This document shows, one piece after another, positions 7,111 through 14,718 of a stretch of 64,000 nucleotides of DNA. How positions within the stretch are numbered: position 1 is the first letter of the stretch; the number at the start of each line of letters is the position of its first letter. The notes beneath the pieces were generated by a model that ran no database searches, was not told the DNA's origin, and saw nothing but the letters and a program-made list of their open reading frames with translations. The position numbers and the translations under genes were made by a program. The stretch is taken from contig NZ_CP110232.1 in the NCBI RefSeq assembly GCF_029144185.1, positions 1,178,001-1,242,000 on the forward strand, read 5' to 3'. Origin of the DNA: Vagococcus intermedius. GTDB taxonomy: Bacteria; Bacillota; Bacilli; Lactobacillales; Vagococcaceae.

Positions 7111-8421
7111 TTACTTTACAGCAAGCGATTCTCGATATTCTTCTGCATCTACATCAGCTCTAAAATCAATTGTTAGCTCTCCATAATCAGCCAGTTTTTC
7201 TTCTATTTTGCCAATAGAAACCTTAAAGAACTCTTTTCTACTATTTACTTTATTGATTCTATAAGAATCAAAATAGTGATGTAATTCTGATTCTAACTTA
7301 TAAGCATCATAACTGAAAATCAGTGCATGAACATCAAATTTAAAAGGAACGGATGCACTGCTTAATTCACTAATCCGTTCTAACGGGTCAATTCGCCGTG
7401 TAACACCAATCTTAACAACTTCTTTCCCAAATGCTCCAATGTTACTAATTATATATACGTAGCCTGCTGATGCATGAGCCGTTCGATAATCTAATTCTTC
7501 TTTTTCATCTTCTCGTTCTTTGACTTTAACTCCCAAGTCAATGATTTGGGCTTCTATCGATTTCTTTTCTTCCTCACCAACAGCGGACTTTAATTTTAGT
7601 TGTAAATCAGTAATTAAGTTTTGATAATGTTTAATATCTTTGTCTATCAGTTTTTTCTTACTTTGGATTTCCTTTTGTAAAGCTTTTTCTTCTCTTTCAC
7701 GTTCACGCTGTTCTCTTAATTCTTCCTTTTCGTCTTGCTTTTTTCGTTCGTACTCATATGCTAAATATAATTCCTCTAATTTTAAATTTAAAAATTGAAC
7801 AGTTAGCGAAATTAAATTTGATTTATTTAGTTTATTCAGTTGTTCAAACGATTTGTTAATTCTATTTTCAATCGATTGAATATTATTATACTTAACTTTA
7901 TTTATTGAAGCTTCGCACTCATTATTAAATGACCTTAAAATTTGTTTGATATTATCATTTGTCATTTTTCTTCCTTTAACTTTACTTCCGTCCACAGTCC
8001 AATTTTCAGAATAATTTACAGCACTTTTATCTTTTATCATTTGTTTCTGTAGGGAACGAACATCAGTCAGCTTTTCTTTATAACCTAACGCACTAGCGAA
8101 ATTATACTTAGGTGTATACAAACCAAACGATTCCATAAAGAGGTCATCTTCAAGTACAACAAACTTCGTTTTTAAATTATCTATCTCATCTTGCTTATCG
8201 CTTATATCGCTGACTATTTTACTGTAAATTGATTGTTTATTCGTAATTTTTTGTTCATACTCTTTTATGCTTGTTTGTTGCTTTAATATTTCTTCACCTA
8301 GTTCTATAACTGTCATCTGCTCGACAGATAAACTTTTATTTTTTACTTCATTTAAGTCGTTTTTTAGTAATTCAATTTCTTTTTTATATTCATTTACTTT
8401 AAACAAATCAAATATTCCCAT
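7111..8421 (-). CDS. DUF4041 plus T5orf172/GIY-YIG-like domain protein
   Basis: 436 residues from an ATG behind TTTAGGAGATG. Residues 1-85 and 225-315 are coiled coil (the second with REQREREREEKALQKEI). Between them lies a region like DUF4041 (SFGLYTPKYNFASALGYKEK). The C terminus (about 319-405) is a T5orf172/Mug113 domain of the GIY-YIG superfamily: AGYVYIISN, KIGVTRRIDPLERISEL, and a terminal ...RKEFFKVS. The same architecture occurs in phages and in bacterial islands. The GIY-YIG fold is that of a nuclease, but catalysis by this subfamily is not established. In the middle of the cargo operon; a DNA-targeting effector is a reasonable guess. Confidence 0.75.
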   Translation of the reverse strand: MGIFDLFKVNEYKKEIELLKNDLNEVKNKSLSVEQMTVIELGEEILKQQTSIKEYEQKITNKQSIYSKIVSDISDKQDEIDNLKTKFVVLEDDLFMESFGLYTPKYNFASALGYKEKLTDVRSLQKQMIKDKSAVNYSENWTVDGSKVKGRKMTNDNIKQILRSFNNECEASINKVKYNNIQSIENRINKSFEQLNKLNKSNLISLTVQFLNLKLEELYLAYEYERKKQDEKEELREQREREREEKALQKEIQSKKKLIDKDIKHYQNLITDLQLKLKSAVGEEEKKSIEAQIIDLGVKVKEREDEKEELDYRTAHASAGYVYIISNIGAFGKEVVKIGVTRRIDPLERISELSSASVPFKFDVHALIFSYDAYKLESELHHYFDSYRINKVNSRKEFFKVSIGKIEEKLADYGELTIDFRADVDAEEYRESLAVK

Positions 8422-8533
8422 AAAAACATCTCCTAAACTTTTTAAAGTACAACTATTCTCAATAAAATCAGAATTTTATAGCGAATAAAAATATTATTAA
8501 ATTCTTAAATCAACTAACAAAATTAATTATTCC

Positions 8534-9409
8534 CTAATATGCAGCTTTTTCTTCTTTTCTACCCATATATAAAAATTCCATTATTAAATTAAATTTTGTT
8601 ATTTCAATTATATTTCCTTCTACAATTCCTAATTCTTTATACAATCCCTTTGCATTTTCAAAAGTAGTGTATCTTTTACCTTTCATTTCTATTTGCAAGC
8701 TAACTAATTCGATCTTTTTTTTGCATAAATCATACATATTTGAGCTATTACTTATTATAAGTTCAGCCATTTCATTATCCATATTATTCTTTAAATTCTT
8801 TCTAGCTTCTTCAGAAACTGAACTCATTTGTTCTAAAATCATTTTTCTATCTTCAATCCAAATAATTGCATCTTGTTTAGTTTTAGTTTTTAAGATAGAT
8901 AACACTAATTTATCAATAACATAAACATTATCTTTATAATTATTTTCATTTAAATAGGTCAATACTTTAAACCTTATTACTGGAGGAAGAATTGAAAAAG
9001 CACTAATAACAGGGTTATTATAACCAAATTCGTACTCCTCAAAATAGGTAATTAATAAATAGGCGTACATGTTGAATAAACTATCTACAGATTTCTCAAA
9101 CTCATTATCTGTAAATTCATTAACATTTTGTGTATGAGTTGCATCATTACCAAGAAGCTTAATACTATCAATTGAATCTATTAAAAATTTATTATTATTA
9201 GTTTTTTTTTTAACTAATTTCCTTATCTCCGATCTACCTAATGTAAGAAATTCACTTTCTGAAAAATCTAAAATTCTTCTCAAAACAATTTCTGCTAATT
9301 GTCGAATAACTTTTAGTTTTCCTCGATTAGTAATTCCTTCAACATAAAAAGCATCATTTATACAATCTGTTGTCATTTGTTTAAATGTCTCATTATTAAA
9401 TTTATCCAT
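8534..9409 (-). CDS. island cargo protein with DUF4145-like N terminus
   Basis: 291 residues from the ATG at 9409, chosen because AAGGGATGG precedes it; the longer frame starting at 9475 overlaps the recombinase gene. Residues about 30-135 resemble DUF4145 (RQLAEIVLRRILDF ... LLGNDATHTQNVNEFTDNE), a domain common in restriction and defence loci. The rest is helical and unassigned. It is 22 bases downstream of the serine recombinase on the same strand, so probably co-transcribed. Base composition looks more AT-rich than that of the flanking genes. Confidence 0.55.
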   Translation of the reverse strand: MDKFNNETFKQMTTDCINDAFYVEGITNRGKLKVIRQLAEIVLRRILDFSESEFLTLGRSEIRKLVKKKTNNNKFLIDSIDSIKLLGNDATHTQNVNEFTDNEFEKSVDSLFNMYAYLLITYFEEYEFGYNNPVISAFSILPPVIRFKVLTYLNENNYKDNVYVIDKLVLSILKTKTKQDAIIWIEDRKMILEQMSSVSEEARKNLKNNMDNEMAELIISNSSNMYDLCKKKIELVSLQIEMKGKRYTTFENAKGLYKELGIVEGNIIEITKFNLIMEFLYMGRKEEKAAY

Positions 9410-9431
9410 GTTACCATCCCTTAGTAATAAT

Positions 9432-10028
9432 TTATTTTTCATCTCTAATCCTATAAATCGTATTCCTCGCCACATCCAACTCTTTAGAAATATGAGTTAT
9501 TGGAACATCTTTCTCCAACATCTCAACTATCTTTTCATACGTTAAACGTTTCTGTTTATCAGTTGAATCAGAACTATAAGCCAAAGGACGTCCCTTGTAC
9601 TTATCTTTTTCTTTAGCCAACTCAATACCCTGTCTTTGCCTCTCACGTATCTGTTTACGCTCATTCTCAGCCGTGTACTTGAACAGTTCGATGATTAGGT
9701 TATTCAGCAACCTCCGCAAGTTATCGTTTTGTATACCGCTTAAAGAGGGTAAATTAAGGATTTCAAGTGTTGCCCCTTTATCTTGTATTTGGTTCATAAC
9801 ACTCGTAACTTCTTTATTATTACGACCTAAGCGGTCAAGTTCTGCTGCAACTATTATATCATCTTCTCTAATATAGTTAAGCATCTCTTTTAATTGTGGT
9901 CGATTATTATCTTTCCCACTTAATTTATCCAAAAATATTTTAGTGACTTGCGCACGTTCTAACAATTCGAATTGTCTTTCTAAATTTTGTTCCTTAGACG
10001 AAACTCTAGCATATCCTATCTTTGTCAT
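9432..10028 (-). CDS. serine recombinase, resolvase/invertase family
   Basis: 198 residues. The N-terminal catalytic domain has YARVSSKEQNLERQ with the nucleophilic Ser, and AELDRLGRNNKEV. The long E helix and the C-terminal helix-turn-helix (ITHISKELDVARNTIYRIRD) are complete, so the enzyme looks intact. This size is that of plasmid resolvases and DNA invertases, not large serine integrases. GAGGGA lies ahead of the ATG. First gene of the island cargo operon. It could resolve cointegrates, invert a segment, or be a relic of a plasmid that gave rise to the island. Confidence 0.9.
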   Translation of the reverse strand: MTKIGYARVSSKEQNLERQFELLERAQVTKIFLDKLSGKDNNRPQLKEMLNYIREDDIIVAAELDRLGRNNKEVTSVMNQIQDKGATLEILNLPSLSGIQNDNLRRLLNNLIIELFKYTAENERKQIRERQRQGIELAKEKDKYKGRPLAYSSDSTDKQKRLTYEKIVEMLEKDVPITHISKELDVARNTIYRIRDEK

Positions 10029-10375
10029 CGAAGTCCCTCGTTTCTAATTTTTATATAATGAACATGTATATTGAGCACTCTTAATCCATTATATATCAAC
10101 AAACCACTACTGTATAGATAGGGTACACTTAAAAAGAACAAAAATAAACCCTAATTATAAAAAAGGGCTCTAAACTATCTTATGTTTTTGTATCTATCTC
10201 TTAAATGATTGGATATATTATAATGTAATCAACTTTTCATTCATATTTTCATTTAAAAATACCACCCATTCATCCACTAATTTAGATATTCCTTCTTAAA
10301 CCGTGTTAATTCTATTTCCATCTTTTTCAATTCTTCTTTAATTTAAATATATCTGAAACTATTAACCTAATTATA
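10029..10375. other. intergenic stretch with recombinase promoter and possible res site
   Basis: No intact gene. Upstream of the serine recombinase is an AT-rich run with near-repeats (TATAATGAACATGTATATT at about 10053-10072, ATTATATATCAAC at about 10091-10103), the kind of place where a res site would lie, but no symmetric site was defined. The left part holds the gene relic listed separately. Confidence 0.3.
10218..10345 (-). pseudogene. frameshifted remnant of a small coiled-coil protein
   Basis: The minus strand reads EELKKMEIELTRFKK in one frame and GISKLVDEWVVFLNENMNEK in the next, ending at a stop at 10218. The pieces join naturally across one frameshift. No family recognised. Confidence 0.35.
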
Positions 10376-10551
10376 TTAACTTTTTAAAATCAAATCGCAC
10401 ACGCTTGTTACAATTTCATTCATTTGCATTACGTCAAAGCCATCTCCCTTAAGATAGTCATAATTTTTACGCATTTGTTTATTTATTTCTTTTTCAAAAT
10501 TGTCTTTACATATATTTCGCAACTGAATTTTTAACCCTGATAAATTCCTGT
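10376..10551 (-). pseudogene. 3' fragment of an unidentified gene fused behind the integrase
   Basis: A frame of about 57 codons (NLSGLKIQLRNICKDNFEKE ... KNYDYLKGDGFDVMQMNEIV ... CDLILKS) begins exactly where the integrase loses homology to its family and ends with a stop at 10376. Upstream the frame is closed by stops inside the integrase. It looks like the end of another gene joined by a deletion that removed the integrase C terminus. Confidence 0.45.
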
Positions 10552-11352
10552 GTGAGGACTAACTCTAATGTTAGGGCTAATACGACTTGCATTGCCGATA
10601 ATTTTTATCTCTCTTTCTGCTGAAATATAGCTATATTGCTTATCATGCTTTGTGATAAAAACATAGTTCTCTCTCACTATATCATAATAATCAAAATAAA
10701 GAGAGGCGACTCTCAAATACTTCATATATTCTTTATAAACAAGCGCTGAGCAGTGAACGACTCTGTCTTTCTTCCCCTTGCCATTCTCAACAATAATTTG
10801 TGATTCTTTAATATGTTGATGTTCCAGATTCATAACTTCATTTATGCGAAGACCAGTATCAACTAACAATAATAATAATAAATAGTTTCGTTCATTGGTG
10901 AACTTCGTTTGTAAGCCCAAATGATACTTGTCCTTCCGTTTAACACTACTAAAAGTTCGTTGCCTCGCAAACTTCAACATGCATATTACCTCTTTATCTG
11001 AAAAAGTATTTATGATTACTTGCCTCTCCTTTATCCATTTTACGTATAAGCAAGGGTTCTCTTTTTCTCTCATGTAATTCTCATCTACACAGTACCTAAA
11101 AAACGCTCTAACACTACGTAAATGGCTGTTTACATAACTTTCAGCTTTTCCTTCTTCAATATTTTTGATGAGAAAACCACGTATGTGAGATACGGTCACC
11201 ATACTCAATGAGTCTACATTTTGTTCTGCCAAAAACGAAAAAAATAATCTAAGTGTTTTTTGATGTTTTTTTATTGTCTTTGGTGATAATCCTCTAGCTC
11301 TATCACTAAATGACATTTCTTCAACTAAATCCTTTAATAACAACTTTTCCAT
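10531..11352 (-). pseudogene. tyrosine recombinase/integrase, C-terminally truncated
   Basis: 273 residues from the ATG at 11352 (GGAGGAG nine bases upstream). The N-terminal SAM-like core-binding domain (LSPKTIKKHQKTLRLFFSFL) and the first half of the catalytic domain are present: the first catalytic Arg in VDTGLRINEVMNLEH and the catalytic Lys region in NGKGKKDRVVH. The protein stops at ISPNIRVSPHTGIYQG, just where HxxR, the second His and the Tyr nucleophile should follow. About 70-80 residues are missing, so it should be inactive. It sits next to the right attachment repeat, as expected for the gene that inserted the island. Confidence 0.8.
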
Positions 11353-11417
11353 AACAAAAAACTCCTCCATTAACTTATTAGTTAACGAAAGAGTTTATTA
11401 GTTTTTTGTCATTTTAA

Positions 11418-11490
11418 TATGGTATCCGATTAAAAAAACACTCATTTACTAGATAGTCCAAGTTTTAATATCCCAGTCTTGGACACCATA
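11418..11490. repeat. nested inverted repeats between integrase and attachment site
   Basis: TATGGTATCC (11418-11427) pairs with GGACACCATA (11481-11490) with one mismatch, and inside it GTCCAAG (11456-11462) pairs with CTTGGAC (11477-11483). The position between the integrase and the attachment core suits recombinase arm sites or an excisionase site; this is inference. Confidence 0.4.
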
Positions 11491-11551
11491 CTAGTTGAGT
11501 TTTCCCCTCATTTAATTTTAATCAAAACCTCTGTAAACATTGCTATAGCGC

Positions 11552-11890
11552 CTATCTTATTCCCAACGCAATCCGTGCATATCTGCTCATGCGATCCGTT
11601 GTCCACGCAGGATACCAGACTAACTTCACTTCTGAACCAGTCACCTCTGGGACGTCTTTTAGGGCTTGGTAAATATTATCAGTTAAGACATCAGCTAATG
11701 GGCAACCCATTGTTGTTAGTGTCATTTTCACTGTACAGAAACCATCTGTGGCTAATTCTACCTCATAAATTAAACCTAAATTAACAATATCAATCCCTAA
11801 CTCTGGGTCAATAACTGTTTCTAAGGCAGTTAAAATACGATCTTTAATTTCATCTGTTTGTTCTGTTGACCATTCTGTATTTTCGCTCAT
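11552..11890 (-). CDS. SufT/MIP18-family iron-sulfur cluster assembly factor
   Basis: 112 residues, full length for the small PaaD/DUF59 family: VIDPELGIDIVNLGLIYEV near the start and TMGCPLADVLTDNI with the conserved Cys, then SEVKLVWYPAWTTDRMSR. GGGAGG lies ahead of the ATG. Relatives such as SufT of Staphylococcus help to mature Fe-S proteins in the cytoplasm. The 3' end is the insertion site of the island; the present last codons come with the island copy of the repeat but the protein sequence is unchanged. Confidence 0.85.
   Translation of the reverse strand: MSENTEWSTEQTDEIKDRILTALETVIDPELGIDIVNLGLIYEVELATDGFCTVKMTLTTMGCPLADVLTDNIYQALKDVPEVTGSEVKLVWYPAWTTDRMSRYARIALGIR
11562..11596 (+). 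repeat. right attachment-site repeat
   Basis: 35 bases identical to 5670-5704, lying within the last codons of the intact sufT-like gene (protein end TTDRMSRYARIALGIR). The reading frame and stop codon are regenerated on this side. Confidence 0.85.
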
Positions 11891-11979
11891 CTTGTCAACC
11901 TCCCTCTATTCTACTCTAACATATGATAACTGTTTCCTAATTATTTGTAAATGCTAAAGTCTCACAACTTCAAGAATAA

Positions 11980-12016
11980 ATAAAAAGCCACTCGCCTCTA
12001 AGACGAATAGCTTTTA
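11980..12016 (-). terminator. terminator after the YitT-family gene
   Basis: Stem AAAAGCTATTCG / CGAGTGGCTTTT (minus strand, one G-T pair and one mismatch) directly after the stop codon, followed by a T-rich run. Confidence 0.75.
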
Positions 12017-12018
12017 CT

Positions 12019-12951
12019 TTAATGCATTTCCTGAGATAGGGCTTGGGCTTGAGCTGCTTTTTCTTTTAAGTAAGCTCGTTGTTGATCTTCATTCCAGTAA
12101 GCTCCCATGACAGTCTGAGTCGGCACGATATTAATAAAGGCATTTGGGTCAACCGTATAAACTGCTTTTTCTAAGTCGAACAATTCATAACGGCTTACTA
12201 CCATCATAATAACGCTACTTTCTTGGTTAGAAAACCCGCCTTTTGAAGGTAAAAGTGTCATACCACGTGTTACAGTTGTTTTAAGTTCTTCCACAACTTC
12301 TCCTGACTTACTTGAGATAATAAAGGCTGTTACTTTTTGACTACCTGTATGGATGGTATCAATCACTTGTGTTAGACAATAAATGGAAATAATGGTATAC
12401 AACGCACTTTCCCAACTAAAAATAGTTCCTGCTAATAAAATAATTAATAAATTCATTGAGAACATCATATTTCCAACAGATTTCCCTGTCGTTTTAGCAA
12501 TAACAAGAGCAATAATATCTAGGCCCCCTGTTGTAAAACCAAGTTTTAAACAAAAACCAGCTCCTACTCCAACTAACACACCACCAACAATAGCATTCAT
12601 TAATGGATTAGTAGTCACAACATATTGAGGAATCACCATTGTTGCTACAGACATCGAAATTACTGTTAAAAAGCTAAAAACAGTCGCTGACTTCCCTAAT
12701 TTTAACCAGCTCAAAATAAATACTGGGATATTCAATAGAAAAATCAGGAGTCCGGTGTTTAAACTCATCCCGACATACATTTCTAATACGCTTGATACCA
12801 GCTGAGCAATACCATTAAGCCCGGCTGAAAAAACATTGGCTGGTATTAAAAACATATTAAGGGAGACCGCAGATAACAAGCCTGTGGCTACGATTACAAC
12901 TAATTTCATAAATACTTCATTTTGCAAAATCCAATTTTTATTTTTTTTCAT
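12019..12951 (-). CDS. YitT-family membrane protein (DUF161 plus DUF2179)
   Basis: 310 residues. Five to six hydrophobic helices over residues 10-200 with the family signature LGFTTGGLDIIALVIAK, then a cytoplasmic DUF2179 domain (KSGEVVEELKTTVTRGMTLL ... VDPNAFINIVPTQTVMGAYW). The family is widespread in Firmicutes; the function is unknown, with transport suggested. AGGAGAAG precedes the ATG. Monocistronic. Confidence 0.9.
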   Translation of the reverse strand: MKKNKNWILQNEVFMKLVVIVATGLLSAVSLNMFLIPANVFSAGLNGIAQLVSSVLEMYVGMSLNTGLLIFLLNIPVFILSWLKLGKSATVFSFLTVISMSVATMVIPQYVVTTNPLMNAIVGGVLVGVGAGFCLKLGFTTGGLDIIALVIAKTTGKSVGNMMFSMNLLIILLAGTIFSWESALYTIISIYCLTQVIDTIHTGSQKVTAFIISSKSGEVVEELKTTVTRGMTLLPSKGGFSNQESSVIMMVVSRYELFDLEKAVYTVDPNAFINIVPTQTVMGAYWNEDQQRAYLKEKAAQAQALSQEMH

Positions 12952-13413
12952 CTAACACTTCTCCTTTCATCTCGTTACAAGCCTAGAATAGCAGTTTATT
13001 TTTGTTATGGAAAGACTTTTCACTCATTTTTAGTAATAATCTTTTTTTCTTTTCTTATGAAAAAAGAATAGTTATAAAAATAACTGATACCTGCAATATT
13101 TTCAACTCAAAGGATAACTAATTTAATATAGAGTAATTAAGTTTAGCCAGCAAAAATAAAAACTGCTAGCACGAAGTGCTAACAGTTTTTGTCATTTGAA
13201 ATAATCCAAGTATCATTGCAAATAGGTATAGATAATGATAGGCTTAGCATACCTTTTCTTTCAAGGAAAGTAAATAGGTAAAAGATAAGTTCTAATATTA
13301 TTTTCTAACTCATAATTTAAATAATAATGACTTTAACATCTAGCCTATGTTATTATTTAACTAATATAAAAGAGAGCTACTCTTACTTATTTTAAAAATA
13401 TGGAGGGATAATA
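12952..13413. other. 460-base intergenic region with an orphan terminator
   Basis: Lies between divergent yitT-like and yajQ genes. It holds a strong hairpin, AAAAACTG (13158-13165) ... CAGTTTTT (13183-13190) with TAGCAC/GTGCTA inside and a GAA loop, which does not follow any visible gene on either strand. Further right, AGGTAT ... ATACCT (about 13224-13253) forms a weaker dyad. A short RNA ending at the hairpin is possible; no clear promoter was identified. Confidence 0.5.
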
Positions 13414-13905
13414 ATGGCAAAAGATGCAAGTTTTGATATTGTTTCAGAAATTAATCTTGAAGATGTTAAAAATGCAGTACAAGTTGCTATGAAAGAATTG
13501 ACGAATCGTTTTGATTTTAAAGGGTCAATCGCTAACATAACAATTGAAAATGGTAAATTATTGGTCGTCGCTGAAGATGACTTTAAAATTGAACAGGTCA
13601 AAGATATTTTGTTTAGTAAACTTATTAAACACGGCGTCCCAACTAAAAATATTCACTTTAGTGACAGTCAACACGCCCTTGGCGGTAATGCTCGACAGTA
13701 CGGTGAGCTAGTTAGTGGTATTGATCGTGATAATTCAAAAAAATTAATAAAAGCGATTAAAGATTCCAAATTAAAAGTTAAAGCGACAATCCAAGATGAG
13801 CAAATTCGCGTTTCAGGAAAAAGCAGAGATGATCTCCAAGCGGTTATGGCACTATCTAAAAAATTAGAGTTACCCATTGATTTACAATTTACAAATTTCC
13901 GTTAA
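13414..13905 (+). CDS. yajQ: YajQ-family nucleotide-binding protein
   Basis: 163 residues, full length: starts MAKDASFDIVSEINLEDVKNA, with two ferredoxin-like halves and the conserved RFDFKGS and IQDEQIRVSGKSRDDLQAVM segments. Members bind nucleic acids or nucleotides, and some Gram-negative ones bind cyclic di-GMP; the role in Firmicutes is unclear. TGGAGGGA precedes the ATG. Cytoplasmic, monocistronic, ending in a strong terminator. Confidence 0.93.
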   Translation: MAKDASFDIVSEINLEDVKNAVQVAMKELTNRFDFKGSIANITIENGKLLVVAEDDFKIEQVKDILFSKLIKHGVPTKNIHFSDSQHALGGNARQYGELVSGIDRDNSKKLIKAIKDSKLKVKATIQDEQIRVSGKSRDDLQAVMALSKKLELPIDLQFTNFR

Positions 13906-13907
13906 AC

Positions 13908-13950
13908 AAAAAAGACAATTCACACACGACATGTGTGAGTTGTCTTTTTT
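13908..13950 (+). terminator. terminator after yajQ
   Basis: AAAAAAGACAA with TTGTCTTTTTT flanks an inner CACACA/TGTGTG stem; starts four bases after the stop codon. Confidence 0.9.
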
Positions 13951-14010
13951 GTTTTTTATCTCGGTTTAATGTGTTATTTATAGAAATATATTGTAAACAC
14001 TCTCTTTAAA

Positions 14011-14039
14011 TGTTAACCTTTTAAAAAAACAGGTTAACA
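14011..14039 (+). promoter_or_regulatory. BirA operator of bioY
   Basis: TGTTAACCT (14011-14019) and AGGTTAACA (14031-14039) form the typical Firmicutes biotin-repressor palindrome. It overlaps the likely -10 region, given a -35 TTGTAA at 13991-13996. Biotin-dependent repression by BirA is expected. Confidence 0.9.
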
Positions 14040-14060
14040 AGAAAGGGATATGTTATTTTT

Positions 14061-14606
14061 ATGAAAAAAACACCACTAAAACATCTGATTTTTAATGCAC
14101 AAGCAGCTATTTTAATTGCGATACTAGCTCAATTTACTTTGCCTTTGGGCCCTATTCCTTTAACTGGCCAAACTTTTGCCGTAGGGTTAATAGCTACCCT
14201 ATTATCGCCTAAAAACGCTACACAAGCTCTTTTATTATACTGGTTATTAGGTTTAATTGGTCTGCCAGTCTTTGCTGGTGGCTCAAGTGGCTTGCCTGTC
14301 TTTTTAGGCCCTACCGGAGGGTATCTATTAGGATTTTTATTAACAACACTGATTACAGCCAGCCTACTACATAATAATTCTATAACCTTTTTCAAAGCTA
14401 GTTACGCTAATTGTTTGGGTGCCTTAGCGACTTTATTAGTTGGCACAATTTGGTTAAAGTATCAAACATCACAGCCTTGGGATATAGCCATTAAAATAGG
14501 TTTTTACCCTTTTATTATACCGGGAATTATAAAAGCAATTGGAGCGGGCATTTTAGGCCTAACCGTGAAAAAACGTCTTGAAAAAGCTAAAATTTTTTTA
14601 AATTAG
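14061..14606 (+). CDS. bioY: BioY biotin transporter substrate-binding subunit
   Basis: 181 residues with the BioY pattern GPIPLTGQTFAVGLIATLLSP, GLPVFAGGSSGLPVFLGPTGGYLLGF and a final GIIKAIGAGILGLTVKKR. It is the membrane S component of the ECF biotin importer and uses the shared EcfAAT module, which is not encoded next to it. The BirA box directly upstream confirms the biotin link. AAAGGGAT lies upstream of the ATG. Confidence 0.95.
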   Translation: MKKTPLKHLIFNAQAAILIAILAQFTLPLGPIPLTGQTFAVGLIATLLSPKNATQALLLYWLLGLIGLPVFAGGSSGLPVFLGPTGGYLLGFLLTTLITASLLHNNSITFFKASYANCLGALATLLVGTIWLKYQTSQPWDIAIKIGFYPFIIPGIIKAIGAGILGLTVKKRLEKAKIFLN

Positions 14607-14718
14607 ACTATTTTTATACTAATACCCACTTTTTTTGTAAACAAATTTTTTCTTTATATGTTATTATGCTAGGGTAAACACCTATTATTTCTAGAATAAT
14701 TGCATAGGAGAGACTATT

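Larger units (their letters stand above)
5660..11596. mobile_element. integrative genomic island in the 3' end of the sufT-like gene
   Basis: About 5.9 kb bounded by a 35-bp perfect direct repeat (5670-5704 and 11562-11596), both copies lying within the last codons of a SufT/MIP18-type gene. The full gene remains at the right side next to a tyrosine integrase; a 3' fragment of a diverged copy lies at the left side. Insertion into the 3' end of a gene, regenerating the coding end, is the standard pattern for tyrosine-recombinase elements. The contents are all on the minus strand: integrase (truncated), serine recombinase, three unknown genes and several gene relics. The integrase lacks its catalytic C terminus, so the island is probably immobile now. 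Confidence 0.8.

Noticed and set aside
13220-13255. Fur box upstream of yajQ (GATAATGATA)
   Set aside because: Only the left half matches; the right half has almost no agreement with the consensus.
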